Positions 1-13,045 of a DNA stretch of 64,000 bases are shown one piece after another. The stretch lies in assembly GCA_028564705.1 (NCBI GenBank), contig JAPXFQ010002701.1, forward strand, positions 372,001-436,000, written 5' to 3'. The position numbers and the translations under genes were made by a program. Numbering within the stretch: position 1 is the first letter of the stretch; each line of letters opens with the position of its first letter. The DNA comes from Apricaphanius iberus (Eukaryota; Chordata; Actinopteri; Cyprinodontiformes; Aphaniidae). The notes beneath the pieces are model-generated. The model did not search any database. It had not been told where the DNA came from and worked only from the letters and a program-made list of their open reading frames with translations.

Positions 1-253
1 TGTGAGCAGTGGTGATGGTGGAAGCTACCTGTTTTGCTGACCTCAGCCGTCTTTCTGTTGGCTATACTAGAGGTCAAATTCTAACAGATCCAGGAAGCTA
101 AAATTATGACACAGTTATAGCAGGCCTTTAGGTGTGGCTTTCATTAGAAAAATACTAAATGATGGCAATATTAGTATGGCTAAAAATTTGAATAAAGATC
201 TGTGTGCACAAGTGTATTTCTGGGTAACTTTGACTTAGACTTAATTTAACCAA

Positions 254-625
254 ATATTTAATGGGGATGCGCCGATACTGATACTGGTATCGGGTATGGA
301 GGCCGATACATCTCTTATGTACTGTATCGGTATCGGTTACAGTTAATTGATACTATTAACATATACTTAAAATGTGGAAACTGCAATAATTTCACAGAAA
401 TTGTTTCTTTTTTTCTTGAAATTTTAGTTTTGTGGTCAATGTTAATATTTATGTATTTTGATTTAATTCACCATTATTTGTTGTAGTAATCAGATCAGAA
501 AATAAAACCTGTTTTCCAATTAATTGCATTTTTTTGTGTGGTAGAAGTATGGCAAGTACACGAATCCAAGTATCGGTGTCGTATCAGTTTGAAAAAAATG
601 GTATCGTTACATCCCTAATTCTTAA
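254..625. mobile_element. hAT-like non-autonomous element (MITE), old
   Basis: The ends are imperfect terminal inverted repeats. The left end reads TGGGGATGCGCCGATAC from 262, and the reverse complement of the right end, which stops at 617, reads TAGGGATGTAACGATACC. Flanking 8-mers ATATTTAA (254-261) and ATTCTTAA (618-625) agree at 6 of 8 positions, as expected for a decayed 8-bp hAT target duplication. Subterminal GTATCGGTATCGG-type repeats occur at both ends. No transposase is visible, so the element would have needed a transposase in trans. The superfamily is inferred from the TIR and the duplication length. Confidence 0.6.
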
Positions 626-3145
626 CACAGTTTAAAGTTCAGTGTTGGCCAAGCTGGTTTTTCAGGGTTCGACTCGGAGTTTGTTAAATCTGCTTTCTGA
701 AACGGGCCAAAGTTGGTGTTGTGCTGTTGGTTGCGCAAATTGCTTTGATTAAAAACAACAAAAGGGGCAAGATATATAGAATTCCATTGACTCGCCACCT
801 TTCAAGGTAAACAAATGACCTATTTGGATTGCAAGCAATCAGAAGAAGCAAATGGAACAATCATGAAAAATGCTACAGTCTGCAGCAATATCTACATATC
901 AGGTAGGCTTTGGCAAACAAACAAACTACCATTGCTAACCAACACTGCAACTGCAAAATAACTACAAATAATAACAATGGGAACCAGAGCTGTGTAAAGG
1001 GGTGATTTAGGTTGTGCGCACATCCACTGTGTTGTTAAACAAATATTCCCTCTGTAGTTTCTAGTGGTTGTTGTGTTTTTTTTTACTCACTGTACTGCTT
1101 CTAAGTGAAGTAATGTGTGTTGCCACTGTCCGTCCTGTCCTTTTTAAAAAAGAATATTCATTTTCTGAGATTTTGTTACAAATTGCTCCTCTTTTTTTGG
1201 TCCTGCCTCTGATATACAACTTTGGTTAAAGGAGCAAAAATATGACTTGAAACTAAGAATTTTCAAAAATGAAGACTAAACTAAAATAGAAATAAAAATT
1301 AAAATAGAATAAAAAATCTTAAGTCAAAACTTAATTTAAAAAATGAAAATGTTTAGACTATGGAAACGTAGATCATACCAATGGTGTAGTGCAAAAATAA
1401 AGGAAAAGTCTGAGCAAGCAGCTAAACTAAAAGATCCACATTTTCTCCTGATACCCAGTCCCCCAAAGAAAAAAATATCCCATGCTTATGACGCTGTCGC
1501 CACACTGTGTATGCCATGTGCCTCTTCTGAAGTAGGGAATCTTGTTGAACTGATCTCAAAAATTGAGCTTTTTGGAAATGTATGGCAACAAGACATATAT
1601 AACAAATAATGCTAAAAGAAACTAGTGATCACTAGTCACTAGCGTGTTCTGCCTGACTACATTTGCAATGATTCAAGCAGACAATGCTGTGCTAGGTTTA
1701 ATTCAATGTACCACAAGGCATACAAAGCAATCTGCTATGCTTGGTTTTCTCTCTGAAACCCCCCTCACCAGAGGCTTCTGAAATACTAATGATGTTGCTT
1801 CATTTGCAGTTAAAACAAAACTCACTGTGGAGGCAAAGAAACATCTCAGATTTCCTATATGTGTACAATGGGGTCCTTTACTCCTTTACACTGAACTCAG
1901 TTTGTTTTTCCTTCAAATGTTCTAGGAGACAATATGGCATCCTTTGACCAGTGTAAAGGAGGACCTACAGGAACTCAAATAAGTCATATTTAACTATCCA
2001 GATGTAGATTATAGTTATCAGTAGCACAGGCAACACCAAGTTGATATGTGAAATCAACTTGGTGTGAAATGAAAACAGCAAACATAAAAAAAACAACACC
2101 ATATCCCCATCTGGTATGTAGCCTTTTGACATGTGTTGTTAAAGAGTACTATTGCATTAAATAATGACTAGCAACATTTCCTGGATTACACTTATTTGTG
2201 GCTTGGTATGATTAGCAAATAGATCATAAAGTATGCAACCACAAAATGAGTAATTGTCCAGATATCATCTTACTTAGGGGAAAAAGTATGCCTTTTTTCA
2301 GGACATGTTGTCGCTCTGACAAAGTTTCAGTCTTGCTTGGAATAGAAGTGAATCCAAGCAAAACACTGGGATCTTAGTAAACAAAGAAGATATTATGGTG
2401 ACATCTCCTCTATGGTGCTCACATTTCATCTATGTTTTACGATTCCTTAAATGCAGCTTTTGAGTGGATTTCCAAATCACACATGAGCCCTCAAAATTAT
2501 TCTCTGCATTTTCCAGAATTTTTTTCAGTCAACTCAGTCTTTTCCAAAGCTGATTAGCTGTTGCCTTTGAGTGCTGTTCAACCTTCAGCTCTCCAACGTG
2601 CATTTAGCTGTTTGTTAGAGCATCTCTACAACCAGCTCAACCAAGAAGTGTTGTAAAAAATATCTTATTAGATTAACATTTATTTAATATAGGCACAACA
2701 AAGAAAGCTAGGAACTAAATATCAGAGTTACTAGCTGGCAAATGAATCTTGAGTCCAGGATAAATATTTAGGGAAAGAATGTGAAGTTTCACATTTCACT
2801 TGGCACTCAGACAGACAGCAGAACTTTCCTGAAATATTTGCTGCTCAGTAGGAGATAAACAGCAAGGCTGGAGGGTGTGAGCAGGTGCCACAACCTAACA
2901 TTACATCTTGACTGCACTATAAAACACATCCCCTTCTCTCCCCCTCACACCGAAATGCACTCTAGCATCATCACAGCATGAGGAAGAAACCTAAAAGAAA
3001 TCTGCTGCAACGTAAATCAGTATGAAAATCCTTGATCCTTTGCTTTAAATTATTAAAACCAGTAACATATTTTTTGTCAAATTTAATCTATTGGTTTCAT
3101 TGTCTCTTTAAAGCTAGAAGGTGGCTAGTTCTAATCCGAGCTGGA
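626..3145. other. unassigned AT-rich noncoding sequence
   Basis: I see no recognisable gene or repeat end here. Short open frames of up to 88 codons (for example 1343-1609) have no recognisable domain and ordinary AT-rich composition. A perfect 16-bp palindrome, ACTAGTGATCACTAGT, lies at 1621-1636. Confidence 0.5.
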
Positions 3146-3149
3146 GCTG

Positions 3150-3250
3150 TCCTGTGAGGATTTGGCATGTTATCTGAACTTCTTCCCACACTACAAACAC
3201 CTGCATGCTGGATTAATCGGTGTCTCTAAATTGCCTAAGGTGTGAAATAA
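3150..3250 (+). mobile_element. Fragment of teleost SINE/L2-type repeat (middle part)
   Basis: The stretch around CATGTTATCTGAACTTCTTC through GGTGTCTCTAAATTGCC, ending AAGGTGTGAA, matches the middle of a very common teleost tRNA-SINE/LINE-tail repeat as I remember it. Parts of the same repeat recur at 8600, 27030, 30660 and 62750 in this window. Neither the tRNA-like head nor the tail is present here. The name of the family is not certain. Confidence 0.55.
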
Positions 3251-3259
3251 TGTGAATTT

Positions 3260-5440
3260 AGCAATTTCTTTTAAAATAACCTTCGACTATTGTGGAGTAC
3301 CAGTTAAAGGTGGAATGCTAAATTTCTGTTCATCCACACAATGCAGTGATGCAGATGAGACTTAGGCTGTATAAAGACTGAGTTGTCCTGTATGTACAAT
3401 ACTTGAAGAGTTGCATATTTACCTGAGAAACACAATCGTTTAAATAAATTGAATGAAAACTGATTAATTCTCAGTTCTAGAGTATCTCAAACAGCAAACA
3501 GACAATTTTAAGTTTTTTTTAAACATATTTTTACCAATGCAAAACCAAGGACATTGTTTGTCTGCATCCTGTTCCTTAGTTTCTGCCAATATTTAGGTTG
3601 GACCATGACAATTCACTTAAACAACCTGAATTATTTGTCATTTTCTTTCCACAGGCTCTATTAGATGTATAAAACATAAAATATAAAAGAATGAGAACAT
3701 ACAGTAATTTTAGGAAAACTATTCAACATAGGGCCCATATTATAGGAGAGAGCTTAATTTAAAGCTAAAATGTTCGGTTTTGAACAGCCTATTGAGTTAA
3801 TCTCTGCAATGCGCTGCTCACATTGATAGAAACCATAACTAAAATCATCAAACATTTGCTTTTTTCTTGTTATGTTTATTTTGTTTTCCAGACTGTAAAT
3901 GTATTTGATTTCAAGTCTCAAATTCAAAATTGACAATACTTTAATTTAGAACATCTTATATGAGGTTTTTTTTTATGTATGTATTACCCTATCACTTTCA
4001 CCAGGACAGTAGAACTTCATTGGTTTGACAAACTGGAAAAATATGAAGAAATGTTTCCTTTTTCGTGCACATTCATAGGAAATTATACATGCAGAATCAC
4101 GGCTCTGCCAATTTCCCAATAATGCATCACTCTAAAGCTATTTCTGATAAAAAAATACATTAAAAAAACCCACTGAATGTGTCCTCATTGAACTTTTTTT
4201 TTCTTCTTCTTTGTATTTTAATAAGTTTTAACACTGCTGTAAATTTGCAGTTCAAAGTCAGTGGTGCACTTTTTGGGGCTTTTCCACCAAAGCTGTTGAG
4301 GGGCGACTGGCTTTGGTGATAGAAACTCATCCTGCAATCCGTGGATCACCACTTTTTTCCTGGTTCTATAAAGGCACCAGCTGAAAAACAGCTCAAAGCA
4401 ACATCAAATCTCCCATGTAGATGCCAGTTTTAGAGTTATTAGCAGCTAATTGTTAGCCGATGCAGTATGGTAATTCTGCTTACAAATCCTCCACATCGTG
4501 TCACTTTGTCAACCATTTTGTTTTCTATGAAGTATTCATAATAATGGTTAGGAAAGAAGCTAGAAATGGTGCATATGTAACCAAGGTCCAGCCAGGGAAA
4601 TGTCTTGAAATTCAAAAGCTTCTTCCTTCGAAGTCTGCAACAAAGACCAAATTGAAAGAGTCCTCCAAATGCAGCCCACAAACGCATCCTTCTTCGAACC
4701 CCAACATAACCTAAAACTCACTGTGGCCGAACGGGGGATTTTTCTTCTCGTAACAATGGTGAGCAAAGTGGGAGATAGACCAACAGAGACTTACAGTTTT
4801 GAAAATAAGCATATGAAGTCTGCCAGTACAAAAACTACCCACTTAAAATGGTTCTTGGTTTTGGCCGTTTGCATAGACATATTTCAATATACCTTTATTA
4901 AATAAGATAATTAATAAATTAATTAATTAAAAATAATTCATCAGTCAAATCCAGAAAAAAATTGTCTCTACCTTCAGAATAATAGACTCAGCCATACTTT
5001 CTGAAGGCTCTCACCTTCAAATCCAAGGCTCCTAATGGAGAGCCGAAGTCCCGACTATCTACTTTTGTTCCATGGATCACCTACAGTCAAAAAAAAAAAA
5101 AAAAAAGAATGACAGTCAATCAAGCGATAAGTTAGTTTCTGATCCGGTTTGAAATGTGCCTCTGATTTGTAGGCATTTTGTCAATCACTTAACAAAATGT
5201 TGAAATGCACATTATCAGTAATCATTTCAATTTAGGTGCATCACATGTATAATTAAGGGGGTAAGTGAAAGCGGACCAGATCCATTGGCTTTCATTCATT
5301 ATTTTTTTACCCAGAAAATCCATGGGCTGACCGGAAGGGGAGGTTACATAGGCTCCCCATAACATACTTCACAGGACAAACCTGCAAGTTGGCATCAAAT
5401 GTATAGGCTACAAATTTGTGACACAGAAGTTTGATTAAGC
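3260..5440. other. unassigned noncoding sequence
   Basis: No gene was recognised. Around 4270-4390 the sequence has paired TTTCCACCAAAG and CTTTGGTGATAGAAA motifs that resemble the end of a decayed DNA transposon, but I could not define both ends. An A-run lies at 5089-5106. Short overlapping open frames on both strands near 4440-4900 show no domain. Confidence 0.4.
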
Positions 5441-5459
5441 AATATCACACGAAAGGGAG

Positions 5460-5880
5460 TGTTGTTCTTTCATCACTTTGAGCACTGGTGGGATTCGGTC
5501 GTAGGCATGGGGCCGCAGGGAGAGTGCCGCGGATAATCCCACGTGCAGCTAGCAAAACACGTTGGCGGGCCTTTCTCTGCCAGATGTTTAAATGGTGTGT
5601 CGTGGCTGGCTAGATAACATCAGAGGACTTCACTACAGTTAGACGCTCTGATTGGTTGATGCTCAGGTGACGATGGTGAAAGTTCATCTTGCTTAGGATC
5701 TGCTTTGTTGGCTTTTGCCGCTTTGACGCTTGGAAAGCAGGAGAAGTTTCAAAAATGCCGCGGCTAAAGCACACAAAGCACTGCAGAGACTCTGACAGAC
5801 TCAACCATAAACTTAACATTATAATCTTGCCATTCTGGGTGTTGACGTTTTGTGCCGTGTGAACGCACCGTTAATGCATG
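5460..5880. other. CpG-richer stretch, probably part of a DNA transposon
   Basis: This stretch carries noticeably more CG dinucleotides and higher complexity than its surroundings (GGGGCCGCAGGGAGAGTGCC, GTGCCGTGTGAACGCACC, AATGCCGCGGC). It includes a CCAAT-type motif, GATTGG, at 5650. No long open frame crosses it. It could be the body of a decayed DNA transposon, which in teleosts often has such CpG-rich promoter-like ends, or a small host regulatory region. I cannot decide between them. Confidence 0.3.
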
Positions 5881-6074
5881 TACAGTGGAGTGATACTGTC
5901 TGTTAAAAAGTCCCAGTCCTGTTATAGTTAAATATCAGCACTTATGGAATGTCTTCTGTCCAATCAAATTACTGAGTCAGGACTAACAATTGTATAAGAA
6001 ATACCATTGAGATTTACAACTCAAGACAGCTATATATGAAGCTAATTACTTTTAGTATTTACTACAGTCAAACG

Positions 6075-6365
6075 ACCATGGGTCAAGAGGGAAGAAACAA
6101 CCGAAGGGTTGCTAATTCGAACCACAGCTCTTTTTGTCTCTGTCGTTGTATCCTTGGGCAAGACATTTCACCAAACTTGCCTAATGGTGGTGGATAGAGG
6201 GCCCAGTGATGCCAATGTTTGGCAGCCTCACTTCTGTCAGCGTGCCCCAAGGAAGCTGTGGCTACAATGTAGCTCACCATTTGTGTTCACTAATGTGTGA
6301 ATGTGTGTCTGAATGATAGAATGTAGTGTGAAAGGCTTGATAAGTATACCATTTATATTGTAGCT
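6075..6365 (+). mobile_element. tRNA-derived teleost SINE (family 1), sense copy
   Basis: The copy begins with a degenerate tRNA-like head (box-B-like GCTAATTCGAACC near 6111). The body is the conserved SINE segment with TCCTTGGGCAAGACATTTCA and GTGGCTACAATGTAGCTCAC, followed by the TGTGAATGTGTGTCTGAATG stretch. The tail is degenerate and lacks a clear simple repeat. The same family occurs on the minus strand at 12830-13045. Such SINEs are transcribed by RNA polymerase III and depend on a LINE for movement; this copy is too decayed to be active. Confidence 0.8.
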
Positions 6366-6369
6366 ACTT

Positions 6370-8590
6370 TTCACCCTAAAATTCAAAATAACAAGTCAAA
6401 CAAGACGTCTTATCTCATCTGGATGATGGTTGATGTTTGCTCACTTTCTTTTGACATATATTCAACTTGGTCTTTTTTAAATCATTATGCTTGTAACTCC
6501 GCTCATCCCTCCTTGTCTTTTTTAGCAATGATAGACACAGTTACTTGGGCTACTCTGAATATTCCTGTCAGAATCGCCTCCAACTAGCATGGCATAAAAC
6601 AGCTTACTATCTAACTGCCACAGCACACCCAGAATCTACTGTCAGCTTGATGTTAAGTAAAAAGGATTTTATGAACAAAGTGCACAATTTCAGTATCAGT
6701 GCTTTACAAACCCTGTTTGTGACATTATCAAATGCGGCAGTTATTTGATTACAGACTGACGGCTTGCAACTGTGGCTGACATGATCACTAACCTTTTGTC
6801 AAACAAGCAGACAGGAATCATGTTTTTGACCTTTCCCTCAGTTCAGGCTTTTTGACAGACCTTGTCAATCCTTAGTTTGAAACGGACATTTTAAGATCGC
6901 TGTTTTGCAAATCCAGCCACACAAAGCTTTTCTCGAACATTTTTTTCTATCTCAATCACTTCAATAAAACTGTCTGCTATTTATTTTGTGCTTCCACAAG
7001 TTTTTCTTCTTTTCTTTTTTTATCATTCATTTTGCATCTGCTGCCCTGCTGGTTTGATTCCACAGACTCGGCTGTGATCACACCTTTGAAAACAAAAGCA
7101 ATGAAAATGTAAAAGCTGCCACAGAAATAATACATTGCATTCAGAGAACAGACAGCTTTGAAAAAAATCAAGCAGCAGATACCTGGTCTTGTCGTGCTGT
7201 TACATGATCGTTGAAGCTCATCACGGAGAACATTTGTTTACGCAAATAGAAGCTTCCGTATATACTAGGCAGCCCAAAGGCAGAATTGTGGCATTGTGTC
7301 TAAGATGAAAGGGGCAATTTTTTTTGCCTCAGGGGATTCAAACTTGGCCCACAGTGGGATGTTTCACTGTAATTAATTCAGTTTCGATGTGTCACTACTT
7401 TGGAAAACTCTACATCAACTGCAGATGGATTTGTAACAGCTTTCAAAAGTCTGTTTGGGTGCTTCGAGTTTTGTAAATACCATTCCAAATTTGTTCTGCT
7501 CCTGTTGCATTTTGGCACTCCCAGTGAATGCAGTTTTGTTTGACTTTCTTTTTGCTTCCGCATCCATATTCATGACTGCCTGGGTTTTTGTCCTGTACAT
7601 TCTGATAAGTGGGACACTGAAATATATTCACTTATAAAAGACAAGATGATTTTTTACAACCCTTCTTGTGCTGGCCTTCAAACTGGCTGTTTCCATGCAC
7701 ATGTCTCAGAATCTTAGCATCTCCTACAGCAAACATGAATCAGAGCTCTGCTTTTTTGCTTTGTCCCTTCCAATTATACATCCCCCTTTTTAGGGTCGAT
7801 GCTTTTCTTTCTGAAGCTGGTCATATATATTGTAGCCTAATCCATACTTAATTGTCTCCTATTGATGCACAGCAAGTGCTTAGAGGTTGCGTGACACTAC
7901 CAAGCACAGGGTAAAAGACAAAAAAACAAAACTCCATTGCCAACCCTGCCACCACTGCAGACACATGAGCTCAGTCCTCAGTGGCGGTATCCAAAAGAAC
8001 ACAACTAGCTGTGTTCACTAATGGGAAACCAATGAGGTTTGCTTGTCTTTGTAGATTAGCTTGTCCATGGGTGCAATGTTGGGGCAGGAGGTCAAATTCA
8101 CTCCAGTGCTTTTCACAGTCGCTCACCAGCAGCTGCAAAAAGCAAAACCGTGTGAATCAGAATGTCAGCAGCATTAGTAGCAAAGCCATCAACTGCTTGG
8201 AGCAATCCATAAACTGCACAATTATATATTTTGAGTTTTAAATTTAAGAACCCCTACATAGGGCTGAAATTCAAATGTTCAAATTGTATTTGTTGATAAA
8301 TCCAAGATCTAAAAAAACTGCTTATAAAAAATAGCATTCATTAAATCCACTTAATATTTCTGAGGAAGCAAAGTGGTACACTATACCTACAACTGTTTGC
8401 TTGTGACCCTAAGCAGCTCTCATTTTTTAACACTGATTTTATAAAGGGTTTTACCTTTATTTATTTCAACTTTGTATGTTTTAGCAAAAAAGGCCTTTCT
8501 TTTCATATAAAAATAAGCACACTAATGAACTCAATTTTGCATGCACCTTTATACCAAAAAAGCTGAGGTGAAAGGTACGGATAATTAGGA
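6370..8590. other. unassigned noncoding sequence
   Basis: No gene or repeat family was recognised. Overlapping open frames of about 60-86 codons on both strands (7378-7637, 7981-8241) look like chance frames. They lack domains and their composition does not differ from the surroundings. Confidence 0.5.
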
Positions 8591-8594
8591 CTGA

Positions 8595-8660
8595 TATAAG
8601 TTAATAACATTGGTGACCTGTCCAGGGTGTACCCTGCCTTTCTACAATGGAGGGATGGGG
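8595..8660 (+). mobile_element. Fragment of teleost SINE/L2-type repeat (distal part)
   Basis: The string GGTGACCTGTCCAGGGTGTA followed by CCCTGCCTTTC is the distal part of the common repeat whose head and middle occur at 27030, 30660 and 3150. Only about 60 bases are recognisable here. Confidence 0.6.
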
Positions 8661-8664
8661 TGAC

Positions 8665-10195
8665 AACATGCCATGATATTTTTAGTCAAAGTATGTAGCA
8701 CATAGCTCTATATAGTAGTCAAGTGAAGCAGTTTGTATTCAGTTTTTTTAAGAAAGGGGATTTTTGTGTAAATATATATACATATTTATACAAAAACTAG
8801 AAAACTTTAAATACATGTATAGATGCCATACTAACGTGATTTAAGGGAGTGGTAGCATAATATGAAAATAGATCATTGCATTACATTAACATTATATTAA
8901 TGTAAATACATTAACATTATATTTACATTATTGTTACAAATAAAAAAAGATACATCAAATTAAAACAATACTGTATCTATATCTCTAAAGTAATACTTAT
9001 GAGATATACAAGGAGGGTACAGTATTGTTGCGTTTTCATCTATTGGTTGAAGTCTATTTTAATAATGATTGATTACAGATTTCACTGAAGGCTATTGGTA
9101 GATTGTTCCAGGAGCATCTGTATGATGTAAACAGTTCACAAAACATAGATTTTGCTTGGTGTTTCGTTTTTTTTGTTTTTTTATATACTTTTTTATATAC
9201 TTTTTTTAAAAGAATATAGGTGCTTAGCAGTACAAGTGCAAATCCTTTAAGTACTTTGTGAACAACATGTGTCCCAAAAAAATCGATAACTGACTAAACT
9301 AGTATGGTGTGTCTTCTTATAATCTTGCAAAGGTAAAAATGTAAAGGATTTTTATCCATAATATTTCTTTATTTATTTTTATTTTTTAAGTGACTTGATG
9401 GGTTGGAAAGTATGTGCTTGCAGTTGTATGCAACCAAGTTGTATAACAGTAAGTTAAATGGGAGAAAATCATAGCATGCATGTAAACATTAGCTGCCTAA
9501 TGGTAAGGTACGGTAATATGTAATGGGGAATTTGACAAGTTATACCTAATTATGCTTACAATTTTTTTACCTGTTCCTTAAATGTTCAGCAAGAATTATC
9601 CTTGAAGTGAAAGTCAGTCCTGTAGGTTGACACCATGCTTCAATATTGCAGAAAGTTAACAAAGAATGTATGTCACACTGTCTGACCATCAATTACATAT
9701 GCACCATTTTTCAGCCATGTGGCAGCATTATGAGTGCATGGTAGGTTAAATTAAGAGTTGCAGACAAAATAATTTCTAACCACTTCAAAAATACAGTGAC
9801 TGGCTAAACATTAACCACAGATTATCTGTTGTAGGCATCTTTTACAGTTTTCAGGGAACGGAGTTGTGATCCTGTAGTTTAAAATAATTAGTGGCTTAAA
9901 CTGGATGCACAATTTAAGATGTTGTTTTGTGAAACCTTAACCATTTCATTGATTTTGGCATTAGGACCACCTTAGACTGAAGATGTTATGGAAACCACAA
10001 TAACTATATATACTGGGCCCACCTGGACTGACATACTCTATTGATTCATCATTCTTAAATGTCATCTTTCCTCAGCCATATGATGCTTTTGTTTATTGCT
10101 GCTTTTAAGTGTGTGCCAATGGCCTGGGATAAGGTAGGTGTGTGTGTGCGTGGGGGGTGGGGTTATTATTCTTGGTAGGGGAAGGGGATGGGGGG
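8665..10195. other. unassigned AT-rich noncoding sequence
   Basis: No gene was recognised. The stretch contains short repeats such as two copies of TTTTTATATACTTTTTT near 9175-9205, ATATTA-rich repeats near 8880-8935, and a G-rich run near 10148-10200. Confidence 0.5.
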
Positions 10196-10204
10196 TGTAT
10201 ATGG

Positions 10205-10283
10205 GGTCATTTTAATTTATAAAGCACTTTGAAATGCTATTTTGTATGAAAAGTGCTATGCAAATTAAGTTTGATTGATTGAC
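10205..10283 (+). mobile_element. LINE/SINE 3' tail with (TTGA)n end
   Basis: The pattern TTTATAAAGCACTTTGAAAT, then AAAAGTGCTATGCAAATTAA, then GTTTGATTGATTGA is the standard 3' tail shared by L2-clade LINEs and dependent SINEs in teleosts. Only the tail is visible, consistent with extreme 5' truncation during target-primed reverse transcription. Confidence 0.65.
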
Positions 10284-10289
10284 AGTTTG

Positions 10290-12300
10290 TAATTTAAGAA
10301 GGTGTTGCTCTGTTTTGTTAAAACCCCAAAGTTTAGATACTTACTTTTACTTGATATATCGGTAATATCTTCTATTGAACTCGGCCTCATACATTCTGTA
10401 ATCTCATGGGCTGAATGTATTGTTGCACCCCCGGTTATATTACATTACATACATCATTAACTGCTCCTGCACCCGCTGAAAAGAGGAGAACCCGATGCAA
10501 AAATAAGTCCAAATTGCTCCCCTCTGCACGATTCGATGGGCAAGTTTGCACCTTTATGTATTCAAAGTAATCTGGTGGGAATCTTGTGTAACAACAAAGC
10601 AAGTAGCAAAAGCACAAACTGACACCCAAAAAAAAGGCAGGGGCTAGCCCTGATTTGTGAATTCCCCCCGCAGTGTAGAGCATCTGTTGCAATTTTTTGT
10701 ATTAAATTGTTTAAAGTGAATCACTGATTTAAATTAAACTCCCCTTTATGGATCAAGCTGTCACTTTGATAATACTCTCACCCGACGAGAGGGAGATGCC
10801 GCAGGTACTCTAACTCAGCCAAGCATCCACATCTAATAGTCCTGCAGTGTTGTTCTTGGCACAGCAGCAGTACAAACATGTTGCTGCGGAAGAGGCTACT
10901 TCCACTGTAATGTATTTACCGTCTAATTTGTGTCTCAGTGTGAGACCATATATCCTGTTTAGGGAGTGACACCTCTCCTCCTCCACTTTATGGAACGGTG
11001 CAGCCATTTGATGGGAGCTTGGGCATGCCGCGCTGATGGATGAGGTTGTCAAAGGAAGCCCCGTGATGCCCTCCTCCCCTCAGAATGCACAGGACTGGAG
11101 AACCTCAATCATATAGAAAGGCATCCCTTGAAACGTGGCTAATAACTCATTTATACCACCTGAAAATAATCTCCTTAAGAGTAAATTTTGTGTATGGGGA
11201 TCGGTTTGTAGAGCCGTTTAAGTGTCAGCTCTAATAATCCGGTTGAATGCGTGACATTTGTCAAAACGGGTGAAGAATGATAATTTATTCTGTCTGACAA
11301 CTTACTTTTGCAACTGATGAAAAATGCCTTAGGTTTACGTGTACACTCATAAACAAGATGTTTTTTAAAACCCCATTCTATGCCTTCTCTCGTCTGCCAG
11401 TGTACAATTTTTGAAGAGAGAGCCTTTAATGTCAGAGATTCAGCTCGAGTCTGAGAGTTTGATTCCCCCAGGCAGAAGTTGGGAATCGCTGACAGGTGTT
11501 TCAAAGTGTTGAATTTGTGGAGGTTCTAAAACAAATTCTTGAAACACTTTGCTTTAATACATCTCTTTGAGTGACTCCGGTACTATTTTTGTACTTCATT
11601 TTTTGTTGTGTTTTTTTCTCCACCCTAATGTGTGAAATCCCAATCAAAAATACTCCTCAGTGAGAGCTGATGGCCTGCACAAGTAAAAATAAACCGCATA
11701 TAAAGCCGCAGACATATAGTACATAATGAACCTATAAGATCAAGCTATACTAGAAGAGAGAGAACTGGTGTAAGAGTTACTTGCATGACTGCTTGTCATC
11801 CTTAGGCAACAAAGGTAGAGTGCAACGGTCTGTACTCCCATCTGACTGCAGGAGCAGAAGCAATAAGGTATTATATTACACAGGCTTTGGCACATACAAA
11901 ATTGTTGAAAATGTGAAATGTAGATGGATGATATTTAGACCAGCCCTGAAACTGAAGTAAACAAACCAGGGACTGTTTACTTCCATGGGGGTCAGACAGA
12001 ATGTTTCACTCTTCCTCACTGTCTTTCCCAGTCATTAATTAGACAAAAATTGTTAACAAATTCATCCATTTTGCCTAAACAGATATTTATGTTAACTTTT
12101 TTTGTCTTGCTTTGAGATTGCTTTGTGAAATATAAGCTTTAGCATTGTTTAATAAAATCTAGATCCTACATTTTACTGTACATGTAGCTCCGTGTATACA
12201 CACAATAGTTTGTATCAAGCTTTTTGGAGTAATCAGACTAAGGACTTGCCCCCTGCTGAGAACTAAGTCCCAGTGTACATGTCACTCAAATTATTTAATG
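10290..12300. other. unassigned noncoding sequence of higher complexity
   Basis: No gene was recognised. Open frames on the minus strand at 10435-10692, 10810-11052 and 11175-11504 (up to 109 codons) have no recognisable domain and are read as chance frames. The stretch 10700-11500 is less AT-rich than its flanks and shows no repeat that I recognise. Confidence 0.45.
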
Positions 12301-12309
12301 AAGTACATT

Positions 12310-12660
12310 CGACTCCCCGACCATAGTTGGCAACATGCGCCCCTACAGTTTGGCCTTATAACGGTTGGCCTCGAGCTGCACACAGGCAGTTAACAGAGGC
12401 TGTCAGGAATGAAGTCGACAGAGTCAAAGCAGGATATTCACAATCACAATGTATCATCTCTTCATCAGTCCAAACATGCACTGATTGGTCGCCTACGTCT
12501 GTCTTAGCCCCCATATGCTACTTATACTCGTACTGTGTTGAGTCGCACTTCCGAATCTCCTAACTTCTTGAGGGGGAGCACGAGTACGGGCGGGGACAGG
12601 TGGATTGGTTGCAGAGAAGTCTAATTCCCAATCGCATTATCTGCACTGTAATAAACAAAC
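12310..12660 (+). repeat. Dispersed repeat, family B copy 1
   Basis: This stretch shares an ordered set of motifs with 56430-56600: GCAGGATAT, then CATCTCTTCATCAGTCC compared with CTCTGTCAGTCC, then CTTATACTCGTACTGTGTTG compared with CTTATACTCTTCTTGTACTG. Two copies 44 kb apart argue for a transposable element, probably a MITE. The ends and the superfamily are not defined. Confidence 0.45.
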
Positions 12661-12829
12661 TGTGAAATTCCCAGTTATTAACTGGGAGTAATTGACAAGT
12701 TATTATAAAAGAAATACAGTGTTGTAGCTGTAGAACTGAGCACAGTAATTAACATTTACTAAGTAATTATAGTAGTATTTTGCAAGTGTAAAATATAACA
12801 CAGTACATTTTATGTATTGTTGTTCATAA

Positions 12830-13045
12830 TACTGGTGACGACAAGCTACAGTGTAGCCACAGCTGCCCTGGGACACACTGACAGATGGAAGACAACCGGA
12901 CATTGCTGCCATTGAGACCACCACCATTAGGCAACGGGTGTAGTGCCTTGTCCAAGGACACAAAGATTGAGACGACGGCAACTGTGGCTCGAACCAGTAA
13001 CCAGTTACAAAATCAAGTCCTAAACCCTTTGACCCCAGCAAAAAC
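12830..13045 (-). mobile_element. tRNA-derived teleost SINE (family 1), antisense copy
   Basis: Read on the minus strand, this has the same body as the copy at 6075-6365. The motifs here are AGCTACAGTGTAGCCACAGC (12845) and GCCTTGTCCAAGGACAC (12945), followed by the complement of a box-B-like region, GGCTCGAACCAG (12989). The minus-strand tail is missing. An open frame on each strand crosses it by chance. Confidence 0.75.

Noticed and set aside
1621..1636. Perfect 16-bp palindrome ACTAGTGATCACTAGT as a regulatory site
   Set aside because: It is a single short occurrence with no associated feature.
11175..11504. A 109-codon minus-strand frame as a small gene
   Set aside because: It has no recognisable domain, no signal or membrane pattern and no splice context. 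The length is compatible with chance in this window.
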